Source: Scleromitrula shiraiana (Eukaryota; Ascomycota; Leotiomycetes; Helotiales; Sclerotiniaceae). From it: 64,000 nucleotides of DNA. The notes under the pieces were generated by a model, which was not told where the DNA came from, did no database searches, and was given only the letters and a program-made list of their open reading frames with translations. The translations under genes and the position numbers were made by a program. The stretch is taken from contig JABELC010000008.1 of the NCBI GenBank assembly GCA_028455995.1, positions 1,301,501-1,365,500 of the forward strand, read 5' to 3'. Positions 33,184 through 45,772 of this stretch are shown in pieces (the stretch's first letter is position 1; the number at the start of each line of letters is the position of its first letter).

Positions 33184-34709
33184 TCAGTGCGGAGCATCAA
33201 TCTGCCCTTTGATATCTAAATAACAATCTGGATCCACGATAGGAAGAGCATTATCATCTACCACGATAGAAGAAAATGAAAATGGAGAATTCCGCATCGC
33301 CAATTCACCAATCTTGTGCTCCTTCTGCATATAGTAGACAACATTCGACTCTTCGGGTGTATTCTTTGGAAGCAGGAATTTTGTTTCTTTCCTGAAAAGA
33401 ATTTGGGGGCGGCAAAGATGGTCGACATTTGGTGAGAAATATGCTTGATATGCTATGTTGAAACTCTTGAGGTTTTGTTCGCGCTCGGGTTTGGCTCCGA
33501 CGTATGAATTCAATGCTTTTCTTACTCGTTTGAGATCGTCGAGATGTCTTTTCGCATCTGCTAGTCTTGTTATCCTTACTGTGGAAAGGTGCTCTTCGAG
33601 TTTGGAGTCATCCTTAATTGGGACTATTACGACGGAATTATTCTCATGGGAAAAATTTACAACGGGATTAAGGATGAAAGTAAATTTCCTCAACCTGGGA
33701 TGGTCGAAAATAGGAAGATACTTTTCCGGATTCTGTGTTCCCTCTCTGAGATTCAAGGCAATGTTTCTCGCTTTTGAGGTAGAAAAATGAATCCGAATTT
33801 CATGGTCTCCTTGAAAAGATTCTTCGCTTGTTCCGACGCTACCTGCTTCCATGATAATCGTATCTCGTTGATAATCTATCCAACCCTTTGTAGCTATCTT
33901 GATTCCTGAGTGTCGAATTTGCCCCTCATTCAATGGTCCAATCATATTAGAACCTGCATGTTCGAACATGCGGCGGTTGCCTATGGTTTTGCTTTCCCCA
34001 TTGCTCCAAAAACCTTCGGGCTTCTGATAATGCTTGGACCATATTGCATAAGAGTCTTTGCAAGCAAGTACAAGAGGTGATAATTGTGGAGCATTTGGGT
34101 TAACACGATCCGTATCCTTTTCATATATTTTTTCATAAGCGGAGAATTTAACAAGGATGAAAGGATTGATGAGGTTATTTAAATCGTGAGTACGACGGGT
34201 AATTTGATTACTTTCACTATCCCTTATAGAAGCATCCATATCAATCGTCAGGTTCCTTGCTTCGGGTAAGGCAAATTCCCAGGTCAACTCTTGAAGTTCC
34301 CGTGGTAGATTCTTGAAACCATGGAAGGTACGGCTTTGATTTGATGCTGGTGGGAACCATTTGACTGGTACGAATTTTGCGAATGAAGAATCTTGAAGTT
34401 CCGTTTTAGAGCTTATGGAATCATTCATTGCACTTTGTTGGGCTTCAGTGAGTGGCAGCTCAACTGTGTCCCATTCCACTATAGAGATTGTTAGTATAAA
34501 TGTTATTGATTTGGAGGTAGAATAGTTGTTATATACGACAATGACTTACTGGGATCGTAGATCAGATCATGTTGGCTTTTATGAGATTTATTGTGGCTAG
34601 TGGCAATGAGCATATTGTTATCGATTCTGCTTTGCATATTTGATATGTAGTGGGCTTTTGAACGATTGAAATATATATTAGAGGTAGTGCCGAGTAGGAA
34701 TTTTTTCAC
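33184..34709 (-). CDS. 2EXR-domain protein, intact copy
   Basis: Two minus-strand exons, 34709-34550 and 34478-33184, about 484 residues. Exon 1 ends LIYDP just before a GTAAGT donor; exon 2 continues MEWDTVELPLTEAQQ. The splice falls at the same protein position as in the paralog at 26.9-28.2 kb (VFDP). The 2EXR core is FHGFKNLPRELQELTWEFAL with PEARNLTIDMD. LACKDSYAIWSKHY is the conserved Cys/HY block, and PIFDHPRLRKFTFIL corresponds to the IKRLTV block of the paralog. No stop or frameshift interrupts it. A start at 34637 would shorten exon 1 by 24 residues. Function is unknown; the family is expanded in filamentous ascomycetes and resembles F-box-associated proteins, so a role in substrate recognition is only a guess. 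Confidence 0.8.
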
Positions 34710-36503
34710 AATGATAATTAATGAAGTTGAAGAGAAAGATTTCGAAGTTCAAGTGTGTGCAGGAAATGTTGAAGGAAAGAACGATTCGCATGTCCAAGTC
34801 GATACCTTACCCTAAGTAGGTCGGTAAATTCATGTTACTAGTAACCTTGGAACGTTCCCATTTCCACACAAAGTCCAAGAGATTGCTAGTCTGCGACTAG
34901 ACCAGCGCCGTTAAATTGAAAGTTCATCATATCACATGATAGTAGTAACATAATAACGGCATTGCGATGAAATATAATGTTCAGGCTTCGCTCTTTGAAG
35001 GTTTCCGCTCCTTCTTGTGCTTTCTTCCCCTCTCCTCCGTTTGTCCAATCAAAATACAAGAATGCCTTCATATAATTCTCCTTTTAGCACCATCTGATTT
35101 GTTGATTTATTGATGTGGTGTGCCAAGCATCGATCTCTGCTAAACTAAAACGTACTAACTAGTATCTACCGACACTTTACTAACCTTAGAGATTTATAAG
35201 AGACATACTACGTCATGACTAATGACCTCCATCTTCATTACATCATATGAACTTGAACAACATCTTCTGGTTATTCATTATTTTAGCTCAATTATTCCAT
35301 GTCGAATTAGATAATAATATATTCTATTTATTGAATAAAAAGATGGCCCTCTATTTTCATCTCATCTTTTCATTTACATCGCTTACATTTCACTACCGAG
35401 GCTCACTTTTCAAAAGTTCGAAAGGTTACCTCACAATTTACTTTCGGGAACAAAATATTTAACACAAGAAAGTTGATGAATGCCCAGTAAGTAAAACTAT
35501 ACAATAGTTTTAGTCCCAACAAATGATTGGACCTTTAACCGCTTACAATGTTTCATACTCTTCATGGATACTCATAATGAAGATATTTATTTTCCCGGCT
35601 AACCAATGAACGTGAATTGAGATATCTTTGTTGGTATGTAAAAGAATTACGTAGAGCTACCAGACGACACGATAGGGGTAATTGTTGAGAGTTTTAATTA
35701 TCCTAGTGAGAAGTGGACAGGACACAGTAGTCTCTTCTGGGTTGTAGGAAGGGGAAAGGAGGAGGAGAGGAGGAGAGTCTTCGTTCGCCGTAGGTCTCAT
35801 TGATGTTTCATAGATACTGGACAGGAATGGGATGAACCGGATGGTATTAGAGCTGGAAGGTTGTATTATTTTGGGAGAAGCACAGGACTAATGGAAGATG
35901 TGACGATGGTAATAGTCGAGAGCTTTGATTTTCCCATTACAAGTTAAGGGTTAGATGCCACTCGAAATATGAGTAAATATGTTACGAAAGAAAGAGAATC
36001 GTGTTGTTAAAATGTTACCCCGAAAGCCCATATCCCCATTCTGTAAACCTTCCCAACAACTCTCCATAAATGCAATTTTGAATGAATTGAAGCCTAAAAA
36101 TCATTGCCCCATGCAGATGATACGGAACTACCATGATAAGATCCTCTTCCCAACCAGACCTTTCGAATCTCATCCCCATCACTGAAAATATCGTAGAAGA
36201 AAAACCCCACTGAGCATTAGGCATCGATGGAATGGACACCTAGAAAAGTTCCTCGTGCTCATTCTCGAACAATATATGAATGAATGGAAAATTGTGCTAG
36301 AATGGCACACCAGATAATTAGAAATGGATTTATGAAATTACAATAGTAACCAAGTACAAGAATGGTTAATTACCGGTTGCGATACTTGTTCTTTAATTCG
36401 GGGGGAGTGTCTAGTTGGGATACCCGTGCCATAACCATCCTAGATTGATTGTTGAAAAAGTTAGTGAGCGGGAATCCTGAAGATCAAGGTGAAGTGGAGT
36501 GAT
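34710..36503. other. Intergenic, nothing recognised
   Basis: 1.8 kb of A+T-rich DNA with only short overlapping frames on both strands (for example 35247-35462 and 35979-36239) and no recognisable motif. Confidence 0.45.
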
Positions 36504-37350
36504 TCAAAGGAGATGACAACAACATACCATGTATTCTTTGATAAAATATTGCATACCCCAATCATCGAGCTCGATAAGTATAAAAGCAATCCGAGTTTCT
36601 GACAAATCATCTCTCCCACCCCAACGCCTCCTCCACCGTTGACCCAAGATATCACCCTTCCACTCCAAACCAATACAACCCTTTTTCAAGCATAAAACAT
36701 GCAAATTCTTGCATCTCATGATGAGTTCCGTCGTATGTTTAAAGAGACAAGGATGACCAATCATGAGATATCTCAAATTTTCCTCTAACCTCGCAATATC
36801 CAATCCACGCGAGAGAGGCGTAGGAATTTTCAAATTTCTTTTAATCGATCCATAAAATAACTTCGATACACGCTCCATATGAAAATATAAACAATCCAGC
36901 TCAAAACGGAAATAAATCGGGTGCTTAAGCAACCTGCCAAACTCCAATGGAAATTCCTTTTTCACCACCTCACAAAAAAACTGGCATACTTGCAGCAAAG
37001 CGGGAACTTTTTAGTAAACAGCTGATATTAAAGTCTTAGCTTGACCGAGGTATCGCTCCCCGGCAAAATAATAACGTGTCCATTGGTCGGGGACAGATTT
37101 CTTTGGCGAGGATAGCAATGGTACCATGTGAGGGGAGCGCGTAAATGCAGATCATTTTCTTTATCTCGGGAGGGAAGGAGGAGAATTGGGGGAAGTAAGA
37201 TTTTTTGGGGCGGGCAAGATTTATGAATTTAGTGGCTGGTAGGAGAGGTGGATTGTTGAGGTGGCAAGGGGATGGTGTGCGAGGCTTGCGGGTGCGAGGT
37301 GCGCAACGGCACTGGATGCTGGGTGCTGGTATGGTCGTGTTGGTGTTCAT
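36504..37350 (-). pseudogene. Third 2EXR-type gene, fragmented
   Basis: The upper frame (37350-37036) carries the 2EXR motif YFPQFSSFPPEIKKMICIYA followed by LPSHGTIAILAKEICPRP, then a stop. The lower frame (36998-36504) begins VPALLQVCQFFCEVVKKEFP and has HPIYFRFELDCLYF, both typical of the second half of canonical 2EXR proteins. Between them every plausible GT-AG pair I tried, such as 37039 to 36998, joins in the wrong frame or leaves a stop. The 3' end (MQYFIKEYM then GTATGT) may splice to a short exon ending TPPELKNKYRNR near 36375, but the phase again fails. It is either a decayed gene or one with unusual splicing. It belongs to a different 2EXR subgroup from the other copies. Confidence 0.5.
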
Positions 37351-38614
37351 TTTTGAAGGGTTCGTATTAATCGGTCTATAGACTGGATCTGTATCTTAGT
37401 GACTTTTCTAAAATATATCAAGAATCGATGACTTACTTCAATGTAGATAGAGACAATTGTCTAAGAAAGGAACGGAAATAGTTGTTCAAGAATAAATGTA
37501 GTGCCCTAAGTGGAATTAGAGGTTTCGTAATGGAAGATCGAGGTTAAAGATTAAAATGAATTTAAGTGAAATTTAATCTGGAGATATAACTACCTGAGCA
37601 TATATTGAGCCTTGTGCTCACTCAAAATATAGAGAGCAAGAAGAACAAGTTAACATGGGAATTTCTTTGATTCCTAGATTGGGTTCCTTTCAAATCTATC
37701 GAGTTTCTTGTCCAAAAGCCGAACTTGGAAGGGATGGTTATGAGGTGTAAAGGTGAAGGTATGGAAACGCGAATAGAATATTTTTGCGAATAATGAGTTG
37801 TGATGTGGCATTTTCGCTGTTTCGTTACAAATTGGACATGTTCGTTCCTTGTGTTGCAGTGTCAGCTTAGAGATGTCGCGTAGGATCGAGGTGAATATCA
37901 GGTGAGCTTCAGTTTTGGGATGGGGATTATTCACTCCTGTAGATTTATTTGGATAATTTGGAGAGCGGAAGCATATGGGCGAGAATGAGGATGTTTTGCT
38001 TCGAGATAAGAAGAATATTGATTTACATTCGATGCGAGGGAATTGAAAGAGCACAATCTAGTCGCAATCGAGAACCCTCATAGTCTACCGTCTAGATTGG
38101 ACGAGATGAGTGTGTTTGAGAGGCCATTTAGTTTAGGTAATATAGCTCGTGTGTGATGTTTTCAACTTCCTAACGAACGCTTCTTCTGATGGTCTAATAA
38201 CCAGTAATAAATGACCGCAAGAGAGGTTTCCGAACTACAAATTGGATTCTAACGAGCACTCAAAATGGGAAATACTATTTCATCTTCAATAGAAGAGCCA
38301 TTTTATTGAGCTGAAATCCTTTGGTAGTGCGAATGAGGAGTTTTTCCACACATGTATATCGTCAATTCTGAAGCTATTGATTTTCAAGGAATGCTAGAGG
38401 CAGCCAGATCAGGAGGACTGTGATTGGTCATTGATTGATATGATTGAGAGGAAGCCGACCGAATCTCCAGTAAGGTTGGCCAATCTTCCACGCGAGATAC
38501 CCTCCGGACACTAACTACTATTCCCATCGTTATACACAATTTCGATATTGTGGAAGTGCAAAACACCCGATGGAATTCCAATCATGACCCAATGTCAAGG
38601 TATAATTCTGTATA
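37351..38614. other. Intergenic, one unassigned minus-strand frame
   Basis: A 126-codon minus-strand frame at 37674-38054 contains one CPIC pair and a hydrophobic start (LFQFPRIECKSIFFL) that faintly recalls the C-terminal part of 2EXR proteins. It has no splice partner and no domain, so it may be another remnant of that family. Nothing else is seen. Confidence 0.35.
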
Positions 38615-39784
38615 TTATCTATTCATCTTGGGATATTTACGTTGTTGTAGCCGTTGATTGATTCGAGCCATTGACTCTTCCTCCTTGATATTGTTCACCA
38701 TCAACTCATGCATAGAGCAATCAATGTGGTTTTCCCTGCCTCTCTTAATGATGTACCCATTAATGTAATCAATTTCAGTTCTCCTCTCAGCCTTCAAATC
38801 TTGTAGCATGGAACTTGTGTTGTCGGCTGTGAGTTCCAAAAGCTTCAAAATTGATTCGCGAAGTTTGTCAAATGAAAACCGACTCTTGAGTTCAGAATCA
38901 CCCTCTAGTTCTTTTAATGAACAAACAACCGCAATTGCCTCTTCGAGTAGAGCATCAAAAATAGGATCAATAGAAGCTTGCTTGAGTAAATCACCATTCC
39001 TAAATCCACCAAGAGCTGTCATTGGATTGATAATAGAATTCGCCACAAGTTTTTCCAGTTGGCGTTTCATAAACTCGTTCGGAGAGACCTCTTCAAGGTT
39101 GAGGAACGGGGATCCTCTAATTTGATCCATTAAGTAGTTCGGACTATGTGAAGGAATTGTAGAACCAATCGTGACAGAGCCACGGCCGGTGAGAACAGCT
39201 GAGAACGGCCCTGCTTTGTAGGCACCATAAGAAGTAAAACCTCTTAGATAAGAGGGTCTGCCAGTTTTTTTCCAATGTACGACTTTGTCAACTTCATCAA
39301 TGGTTCCCATCCCGTTCTGTAGGAATAGTAGAGTCGAAGAAGAGCTGATGCTATTTTTGATTGCTCTTAACGCTTTAATAGTATGGTGGGCCTTGGTAGC
39401 GATAATGAGGTGAGATATAATGCCTTTACGTGGGATGGTAGGTTCCACATCGTATTTCCCTTCTTTCAACGATACACCATCATCGATGACCTCAATTGTC
39501 TTTCCGCACGTTTCCCATTCTTCGTGTAGTTCCGCTCGATGCAGAAGTAATGTAACCGGAGGTGGATCTGGCTTGGTAGCCAAAGCGTGGGCGAACAATT
39601 TTCCGATATTTCCAATGCCTAGTATATAGACTCGTTTATCCCTCTCATATTTATATGGCTTTGGCTTGTTGGACATTTTAGAAGTTTGAGAAGATGGTGA
39701 AAACAATGGAGAAGCAGATGATAAGCATCGACGTGTAGTATACAAGAATGAAGATTTCAATAGTCTCGGGATAATGGTAGTCAT
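38615..39784 (-). CDS. 2-dehydropantoate 2-reductase (ketopantoate reductase)
   Basis: Single frame of 389 residues. The first 35 residues (MTTIIPRLLKSSFLYTTRRC...) are Arg/Ser/Thr-rich without acids, a likely mitochondrial presequence; a second Met follows at residue 37. Then VYILGIGNIGKLFAHALATK is the NADPH-binding GxGxxG strand-helix, IISHLIIATKAHHTIKAL the second strand block, LLFLQNGMGTIDEV the GMG loop, and KLVANSIINPMTALGGFRNG the ApbA C-terminal block with the catalytic Lys and NP motif. RRTEIDYINGYIIKRG is the final substrate-binding helix. The enzyme family reduces ketopantoate to pantoate for pantothenate and CoA synthesis (yeast Pan5). In fungi several paralogs exist, so the substrate of this one is inferred. 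Confidence 0.92.
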   Translation of the reverse strand: MTTIIPRLLKSSFLYTTRRCLSSASPLFSPSSQTSKMSNKPKPYKYERDKRVYILGIGNIGKLFAHALATKPDPPPVTLLLHRAELHEEWETCGKTIEVIDDGVSLKEGKYDVEPTIPRKGIISHLIIATKAHHTIKALRAIKNSISSSSTLLFLQNGMGTIDEVDKVVHWKKTGRPSYLRGFTSYGAYKAGPFSAVLTGRGSVTIGSTIPSHSPNYLMDQIRGSPFLNLEEVSPNEFMKRQLEKLVANSIINPMTALGGFRNGDLLKQASIDPIFDALLEEAIAVVCSLKELEGDSELKSRFSFDKLRESILKLLELTADNTSSMLQDLKAERRTEIDYINGYIIKRGRENHIDCSMHELMVNNIKEEESMARINQRLQQRKYPKMNR

Positions 39785-40533
39785 TTTATCTAGTTGAAGC
39801 TCTTTCCTGTGGAAGATTCTTAATCTAGTACTGGAATTAAATTTCTACATGAATGATTAAAAATACCTTCCACGAAATTTATCTTTCAGAACATATTAGA
39901 AGGAAGTGTAGATTGAATGACTGACTATACACCAATAGTTACAGAGTATTGTGAGAAGATGTAAGTCAAGGTAGGTGAGTAAACCATGGAAATTCTCAGT
40001 GGCTGTGACTTTTTCAGGACTCCCAATGGCTGTTAGCTCGCTGTACCACGCTGTTCAGGCTTTGGAGCTGGAAGATGGAAGCTGGAGGTGGAGGTGGAGG
40101 GGGAGGCGTAGATAAGTAAAAAGTAACTTTGCCTTAAATATAAGTTTATACTAGAATATATTTTGGTCTCACTTAGAAGTTAGAAGTTAGAAGTTAGAAC
40201 TTAAACCTTAGAACTTAGAACTATGTAATGCAATCAATGTAGGGAAGTACGTCAGGTGATCAGATAATTTTTAGTGATTTTTGATCAAAAAAAGAGAAAA
40301 TTCTCCTCTTTTTGAGGGCGTATTGAGGTGAGGACGTAAGGAAGTTTCCACTTGTCATGTATTATGAAATATTATGAAATAAATTATGAAATATTATGAA
40401 ATTGATAGAACTAATAACTTTATGTATGGATCAAATTGATCTCGAATAATCTTATCTCCTCTTCTTACTCCGTATACTTCAAGTTACACTTAATTACAGT
40501 ACTTACGAAAGTACTTCTCTCTTCATTTCTTAT
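39785..40533. other. Intergenic with short tandem runs
   Basis: Contains GGAGGTG runs near 40080-40105, AGAAGTT runs near 40175-40200 and ATTATGAAAT runs near 40365-40400. No gene is supported. Confidence 0.5.
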
Positions 40534-40691
40534 CAAAATAAAATAGTATTAAATAAAATAGTATTAAATAAAATAGTATTAAATAAAATAGTATTAATAG
40601 TATTAAATAAAATACTAGTATTAAATAAAATAGTATCAAATAAAATAATATCAAATAAAATAATATTAAATAAAATAGTATCAAATAAAAT
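40534..40691. repeat. A+T minisatellite, unit about 15 bp (TATTAAATAAAATAG)
   Basis: Roughly ten diverged copies of a 15-base unit, with later copies carrying ATC for ATT, run directly into the longer TTTTTTA satellite. Confidence 0.9.
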
Positions 40692-40696
40692 AACTG

Positions 40697-40739
40697 TTTT
40701 GATTTTTATTTTTTATTTTTTATTTTTTATTTTTTATTT

Positions 40740-40776
<37 letters not shown>

Positions 40777-40942
40777 ATTTTTTATTTTTATTTTTATTTT
40801 TTATTTTTTATTTTTTATTTTTTATTTTTTATTTTTTATTTTTTATTTTTTATTTTTTATTTTTTATTTTTTATTTTTTATTTTTTATTTTTTATTTTTT
40901 ATTTTTTATTTTTTATTTTTTATTTTTTATTTTTTATTTTTA

Positions 40943-40974
<32 letters not shown>

Positions 40975-40985
40975 ATTTTTTATTT

Positions 40986-41022
<37 letters not shown>

Positions 41023-41240
41023 ATTTTTTATTTTTTATTTTTATTTTATTTTTATTTTTTATTTTTTATTTTTATTTTATTTTTATTTTTATTTTTTATT
41101 TTTATTTTTTAATTTTTACTTTTTATTTTTTACTTTTTATTTTTTATTTTTTATTTTTTATTTTTTATTTTTTACTTTTTATTTTTTATTTTTTATTTTA
41201 TATTTTTTATTTTATATTTTTTATTTTTTATTTTTTATTT
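40697..41240. repeat. TTTTTTA heptamer satellite, about 540 bp
   Basis: About 75 units of TATTTTT/TTTTTTA with occasional 5- or 6-base variants and rare T-to-C changes towards the 3' end. One strand is almost pure T with periodic A. The plus strand is open for 137 codons reading Phe/Ile/Tyr repeats, which is an artefact of the repeat. It lies about 420 bases upstream of the arb1 start codon. Confidence 0.97.
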
Positions 41241-41656
41241 TTTTAGAATATTTATTGAGAATATTCTCTTTCAATTTACTAGTATCATACGAAATAACAT
41301 CGATATCTTTTTTATAGTAAGTTCTTAAGTTCTTAAGACCGTCCTTAGTAAGATCTTGACCAACATAATAAATGATTCGTCTTTGCCACCATCCATCCAT
41401 TCATCCATCCATCCTCCATCATAACCAAAGGAAAAAAAAAAAAATCCCCAGTGCGCGCGCTAATCGATAATAAATTTCGTAGTGCTAAAGTGAAAACCCC
41501 ACCAAAACATTTCTCCCCACCAACCCTTCGATAAACCTGAAAAAAAGGTCGACTCGATTTCAAGACCAAAAAATTACAAAGGAGAATATCATTTCTCATT
41601 TTTTATTATTTTATCATTTCAATATTATCACGATAATTTCGATTCAATAAATTAAA

Positions 41657-43649
41657 ATGGTTTCAGCATCGAAAGCAGCTCGTGAGGCTAAGAGAGCCGC
41701 TGAAGGAAAGGCACCAAAGAAGACTGTTGCCTCAAGATCAAAGGCTGGTTCTAAGGCTGGTTCTGGTACAACAACTCCTGGTGAAGAAGCCCTCGACGCA
41801 AATGGAAATCCTATCCCTGATGATTCCCCTGCGACAAAGGATATGGATGAAGTAAAGAGATTGGCAGCTCAGATGGATCAACATGGTCTTTCCGATCGTG
41901 TCACAACTGGTGTTCTCAGCTCCCTCAAGCAGAGTCGTGATGTAAAAATTACCTCTGCATCGTTGGTTTTCCACGGTCGTGTCCTTATCAACGATACAAC
42001 TCTCGAACTTTCATATGGTCGCCGATATGGTTTGTTGGGAGAGAACGGTTGCGGAAAGTCTACTCTCTTGAAGGCTATCGATATGCGCGAATATCCTATT
42101 CCCGAACATGTCGATATTTACTTATTGAATGAGGGTGCCCCACCAAGTGATTTGGGAGCCTTGGAATGGGTTGTCAAGGAAGCAGAAAACGAGATGGAAA
42201 GACTCGATAAAGAAGCTGAGCGACTTTTGGAAGAAGAAGGACCTGAGAGTCCCGTCCTTTTGGATCTCTACGAGGTAAGGTTTATGTGACTTCAATTTTA
42301 TCAAAAAAACTGCTAACAAATTATAGCGTATGGATACCATGGACCCCTCCACCTTCTCTACTCGTGCATCTCTTATCTTGACCGGTCTTGGTTTCAACAA
42401 AGTCACCATCCATAAGAAGACCAAGGATATGTCTGGTGGTTGGCGTATGCGTGTGGCTTTGGCTAAGGCTCTCTTCGTCAAGCCCTCTCTCCTCCTTCTC
42501 GATGACCCCACTGCACATTTGGATTTGGAAGCTTGCGTGTGGTTGGAAGAATACTTGAAGAAATGGGACCGAACTCTTGTCCTCGTTTCCCACAGTATGG
42601 ATTTCCTCAACGGTGTTTGCTCCAACATGATCGATATGCGTCAGAAGCAACTCTTGTACTACGGAGGTAACTACGATTCTTACTCAAAGACTCGTTCCGA
42701 ACAAGAGGTCAACCAAATGAAGGCCTACCAAAAGCAACAAGACGAAATCGTTCACATCAAGAAATTCATTGCATCTGCTGGTACATATGCCAACTTGGTG
42801 CGACAAGCCAAATCTAGACAAAAGATTTTGGACAAGATGGAGGCCGATGGTTTCATTCAAAAGGTTGAGGAGGACCGTGTATTCACTTTCCGTTTCGCAG
42901 ATGTCGAGAAGCTCCCACCTCCAGTTTTGTCCTTCGACGATGTTACCTTCTCCTACTCTGGTAACTCAAAGGATGACTTGTACAAGAACCTTGACCTCGG
43001 TGTGGACATGGACTCCCGTACAGCTCTCGTCGGACCCAACGGTGTTGGTAAATCCACTCTTCTCAAGCTCATGACCGGAAAGCTTTCACCCACTGGTGGT
43101 TCGGTTTCTCGTCACACTCATTTGAAGATGGGTGTTTACAGTCAACATTCTTCGGAACAATTAGATCTTACTAAATCCGCTTTGGACTTCGTCCGTGACA
43201 AATACGCCTCCAAGAGTCAAGATTACCAATACTGGCGTCAACAACTTGGAAAGTATGGTCTCAGTGGTGAATCTCAAACCGCTTTGATGGGTACACTTTC
43301 CGAAGGTCAAAAATCTCGTATTGTTTTCGCTTTATTGGCTATTGATGGACCTAATATGTTGTTGTTGGATGAACCTACCAACGGATTGGATATCCCTACA
43401 ATTGACAGTTTGGCTGATGCTATTAACGCTTTCACTGGTGGTGTTGTCGTTGTTTCTCACGATTTCAGGTATGTCTCTACAAAAATTTCTTTACAACAAT
43501 TACATGCTAACACATTTTCTAGATTGCTTGATAAGATTGCTAAGGATATCATGGTATGTGAGAACCAAACCATCCGCAGATGGGATGGAACTATCGCCGA
43601 GTACAAGAACCACTTGAGGAAGAAGATGGTTTCCGCAGGTGCCGTCTAA
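41657..43649 (+). CDS. arb1: ABC-F ATPase Arb1 (ABCF2), ribosome biogenesis
   Basis: Three exons, 41657-42274, 42327-43468 and 43523-43649, about 628 residues. A basic N-terminus (MVSASKAAREAKRAAEGKAP) leads to the first ABC domain: Walker A GENGCGKST near residue 128, signature MSGGWRMR, Walker B LLLLDDPTAHLDLEA and switch HSMDFL. After the linker the second domain has GPNGVGKST near residue 442, signature LSEGQKSR, Walker B NMLLLDEPTNGLD and switch His in VVVVSHDFR. The last splice falls inside HDFR-LLDKIAKDIMVCENQT, which matches Arb1/ABCF2 rather than Gcn20 or New1. There are no transmembrane segments, as in all ABC-F proteins. Arb1 shuttles and acts in 40S and 60S subunit biogenesis. Strongly biased, pyrimidine-ending codons fit high expression. 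Confidence 0.95.
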
Positions 43650-44603
43650 AGTGGTTATATAAAACCAAATTACACTTCATCGATCAGTACATACAAACCA
43701 GAAAGAAAGACAAAGCAAAGTTTGATTGATGCATCAATTTCGGGTTTTCATAACACGACAAGACATGATAACAACTTACCACGCAATCCCGTATCGCGAA
43801 GCCTCGAACCCTCCCGAAAAAAACAAACATTGAGGAGGTCGCGGAAGGGGGTTGGAGGGAATAAAAGTGAAAAGGGCTGCTCTAACATGCACCTTCTTTT
43901 TTGGGTGGTGGGATAGAATGCATGCTTGTCGTTGTTGTGTTGGTTGTTTTTTTTTTGTAGAAAGGGCGTTAACATGTTCATAATTCTCAATATCGAATTG
44001 TTAAATAACATACGTGGTGATGGGCAATTATATTTTCTACATTTTTGGAAAATATCTTTGAATGGTGATTTTGGGGTTGAAGTGATTTGAGATTAGATTA
44101 GATTTATGTGCAGTGACTGACAGATTTACTGAGTGAGATTGATTGACCGCTATTTGAGCGTGCGATGAGTATAGTAGAACTACGTTCTGTGTTCAATTAC
44201 GAAGGAGGGTGTTTTTGTTTATGCCTAGCTAGGTATTTCGTGATATTCATTTCAATCCATCGAAACTTGTCCGTCGGTCCCATCCGGGGCTCTTCGGCTT
44301 ACTGTGGATGGATCTTTATTCTGATGAACGAACCGCCCTGGCTGACGTTTGCTTGCTTGCTCTTGCTGTGGATTCACGCATCGAATTGAATACATCATGA
44401 TTTATGTTTGCGGATTTCATATTCGGTACTATGAGATTATGTATGGCAGTGCAGTGCAGTGCAGTGCAGTGTAGTGCAGTGAGTGCAGTGGCAATTAGAT
44501 GATCATGAATGAATATCCAGGATGAATCTGTTTATAGAATTCGATTCGATTCGATTCGCGAGCCTTGTCTTGTCTTGTCTTGTCTTGCCTTGATTTGATA
44601 TCC

Positions 44604-44637
<34 letters not shown>

Positions 44638-45740
44638 TGCGTGAGTGAGTTACTTACTTACTTACCAAATATGTCCGGAACGTTTTAGAGTTGTAGATAT
44701 AGACTTTTACACTACGGGTTGGGTTGTATTTTCACTTTTCACTTTTCTGTTTTCTATTTCTTGTTCGGCTTGTTCTATCAGAGCAGGGCAGGCTGGACTG
44801 GACAAGAGACTGAATGCATGCGTTCGTACGGAATTGTACAAATTGAATGCATGATGCTAGGCTTTATACGGATTAGCGGGATTCGGGGAAAGGGTTGTGG
44901 CGGTTGTTATTGTTGCTTGCTTGGAGAGAATGGGGATGGGGATGGGGATGGGGATAGGGATAAAGAAGATGGATGGGCCAGGGGATGGGAGAGAGGTGGA
45001 TGAACTCGAGGGACTTGGTAGTTGGTAGTTGGTAGTTGGTACTTGGTACTTGGTACTTGGTACTTGGTACTTGGTACTTCAATGGAAGTGGGATTGCTCT
45101 TTGTTCTTCAAATTAGTATCATGGATGTTTTCTATACCCGTTTTCTATACCCGTAGAAAGAAACGGATATCTTCAGGGCTGGGTACGGTGACAATTATAA
45201 TGCGATGCTGGTTGCTCACTCGAGTGATCGGTCGGTCGGGGGCTATTTTTGTGGTTTCCTATGCAGGGGGAGATGAGAGTAGGGCATGTTGTCTACATAT
45301 ATAGAGTATGGAGTACGATATTGAATAATACACAGTAGCTATGGATGATGATGATCATTAGAAACGGTTGGGAGAAGGGAGAAGAAGAAGAAGAAGAATT
45401 GAGGAAGGAGATAAAATATATCCGGATTTGTTCTTATTATATGATTGTGTACGATGTTTATTGATACTCTAATAATATTTATTATTAATTCGGATTGTTT
45501 TTTTATTCCTTCATTATTCTTGTACCGGTATTTTAAATAAATTGAGAGTGAATATAGGAAAAGGATAACATGGCTGGCAGAGTTTCCTTCATAAAAAAAA
45601 GCATAATGATAATGATAATGATAATGGTAATGGTAATGGTAATTATGGTAATGGTAACATTTTTATTTTCCTTAAAATCAAATTCAGATAATAGAAAATA
45701 ATCCAATTACTCTTTTGGATATTTTGATAACTGTATTAAC

Positions 45741-45772
<32 letters not shown>

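Noticed and set aside
40699..41112. 137-codon frame of Phe/Ile/Tyr repeats
   Set aside because: Artefact of the TTTTTTA satellite.
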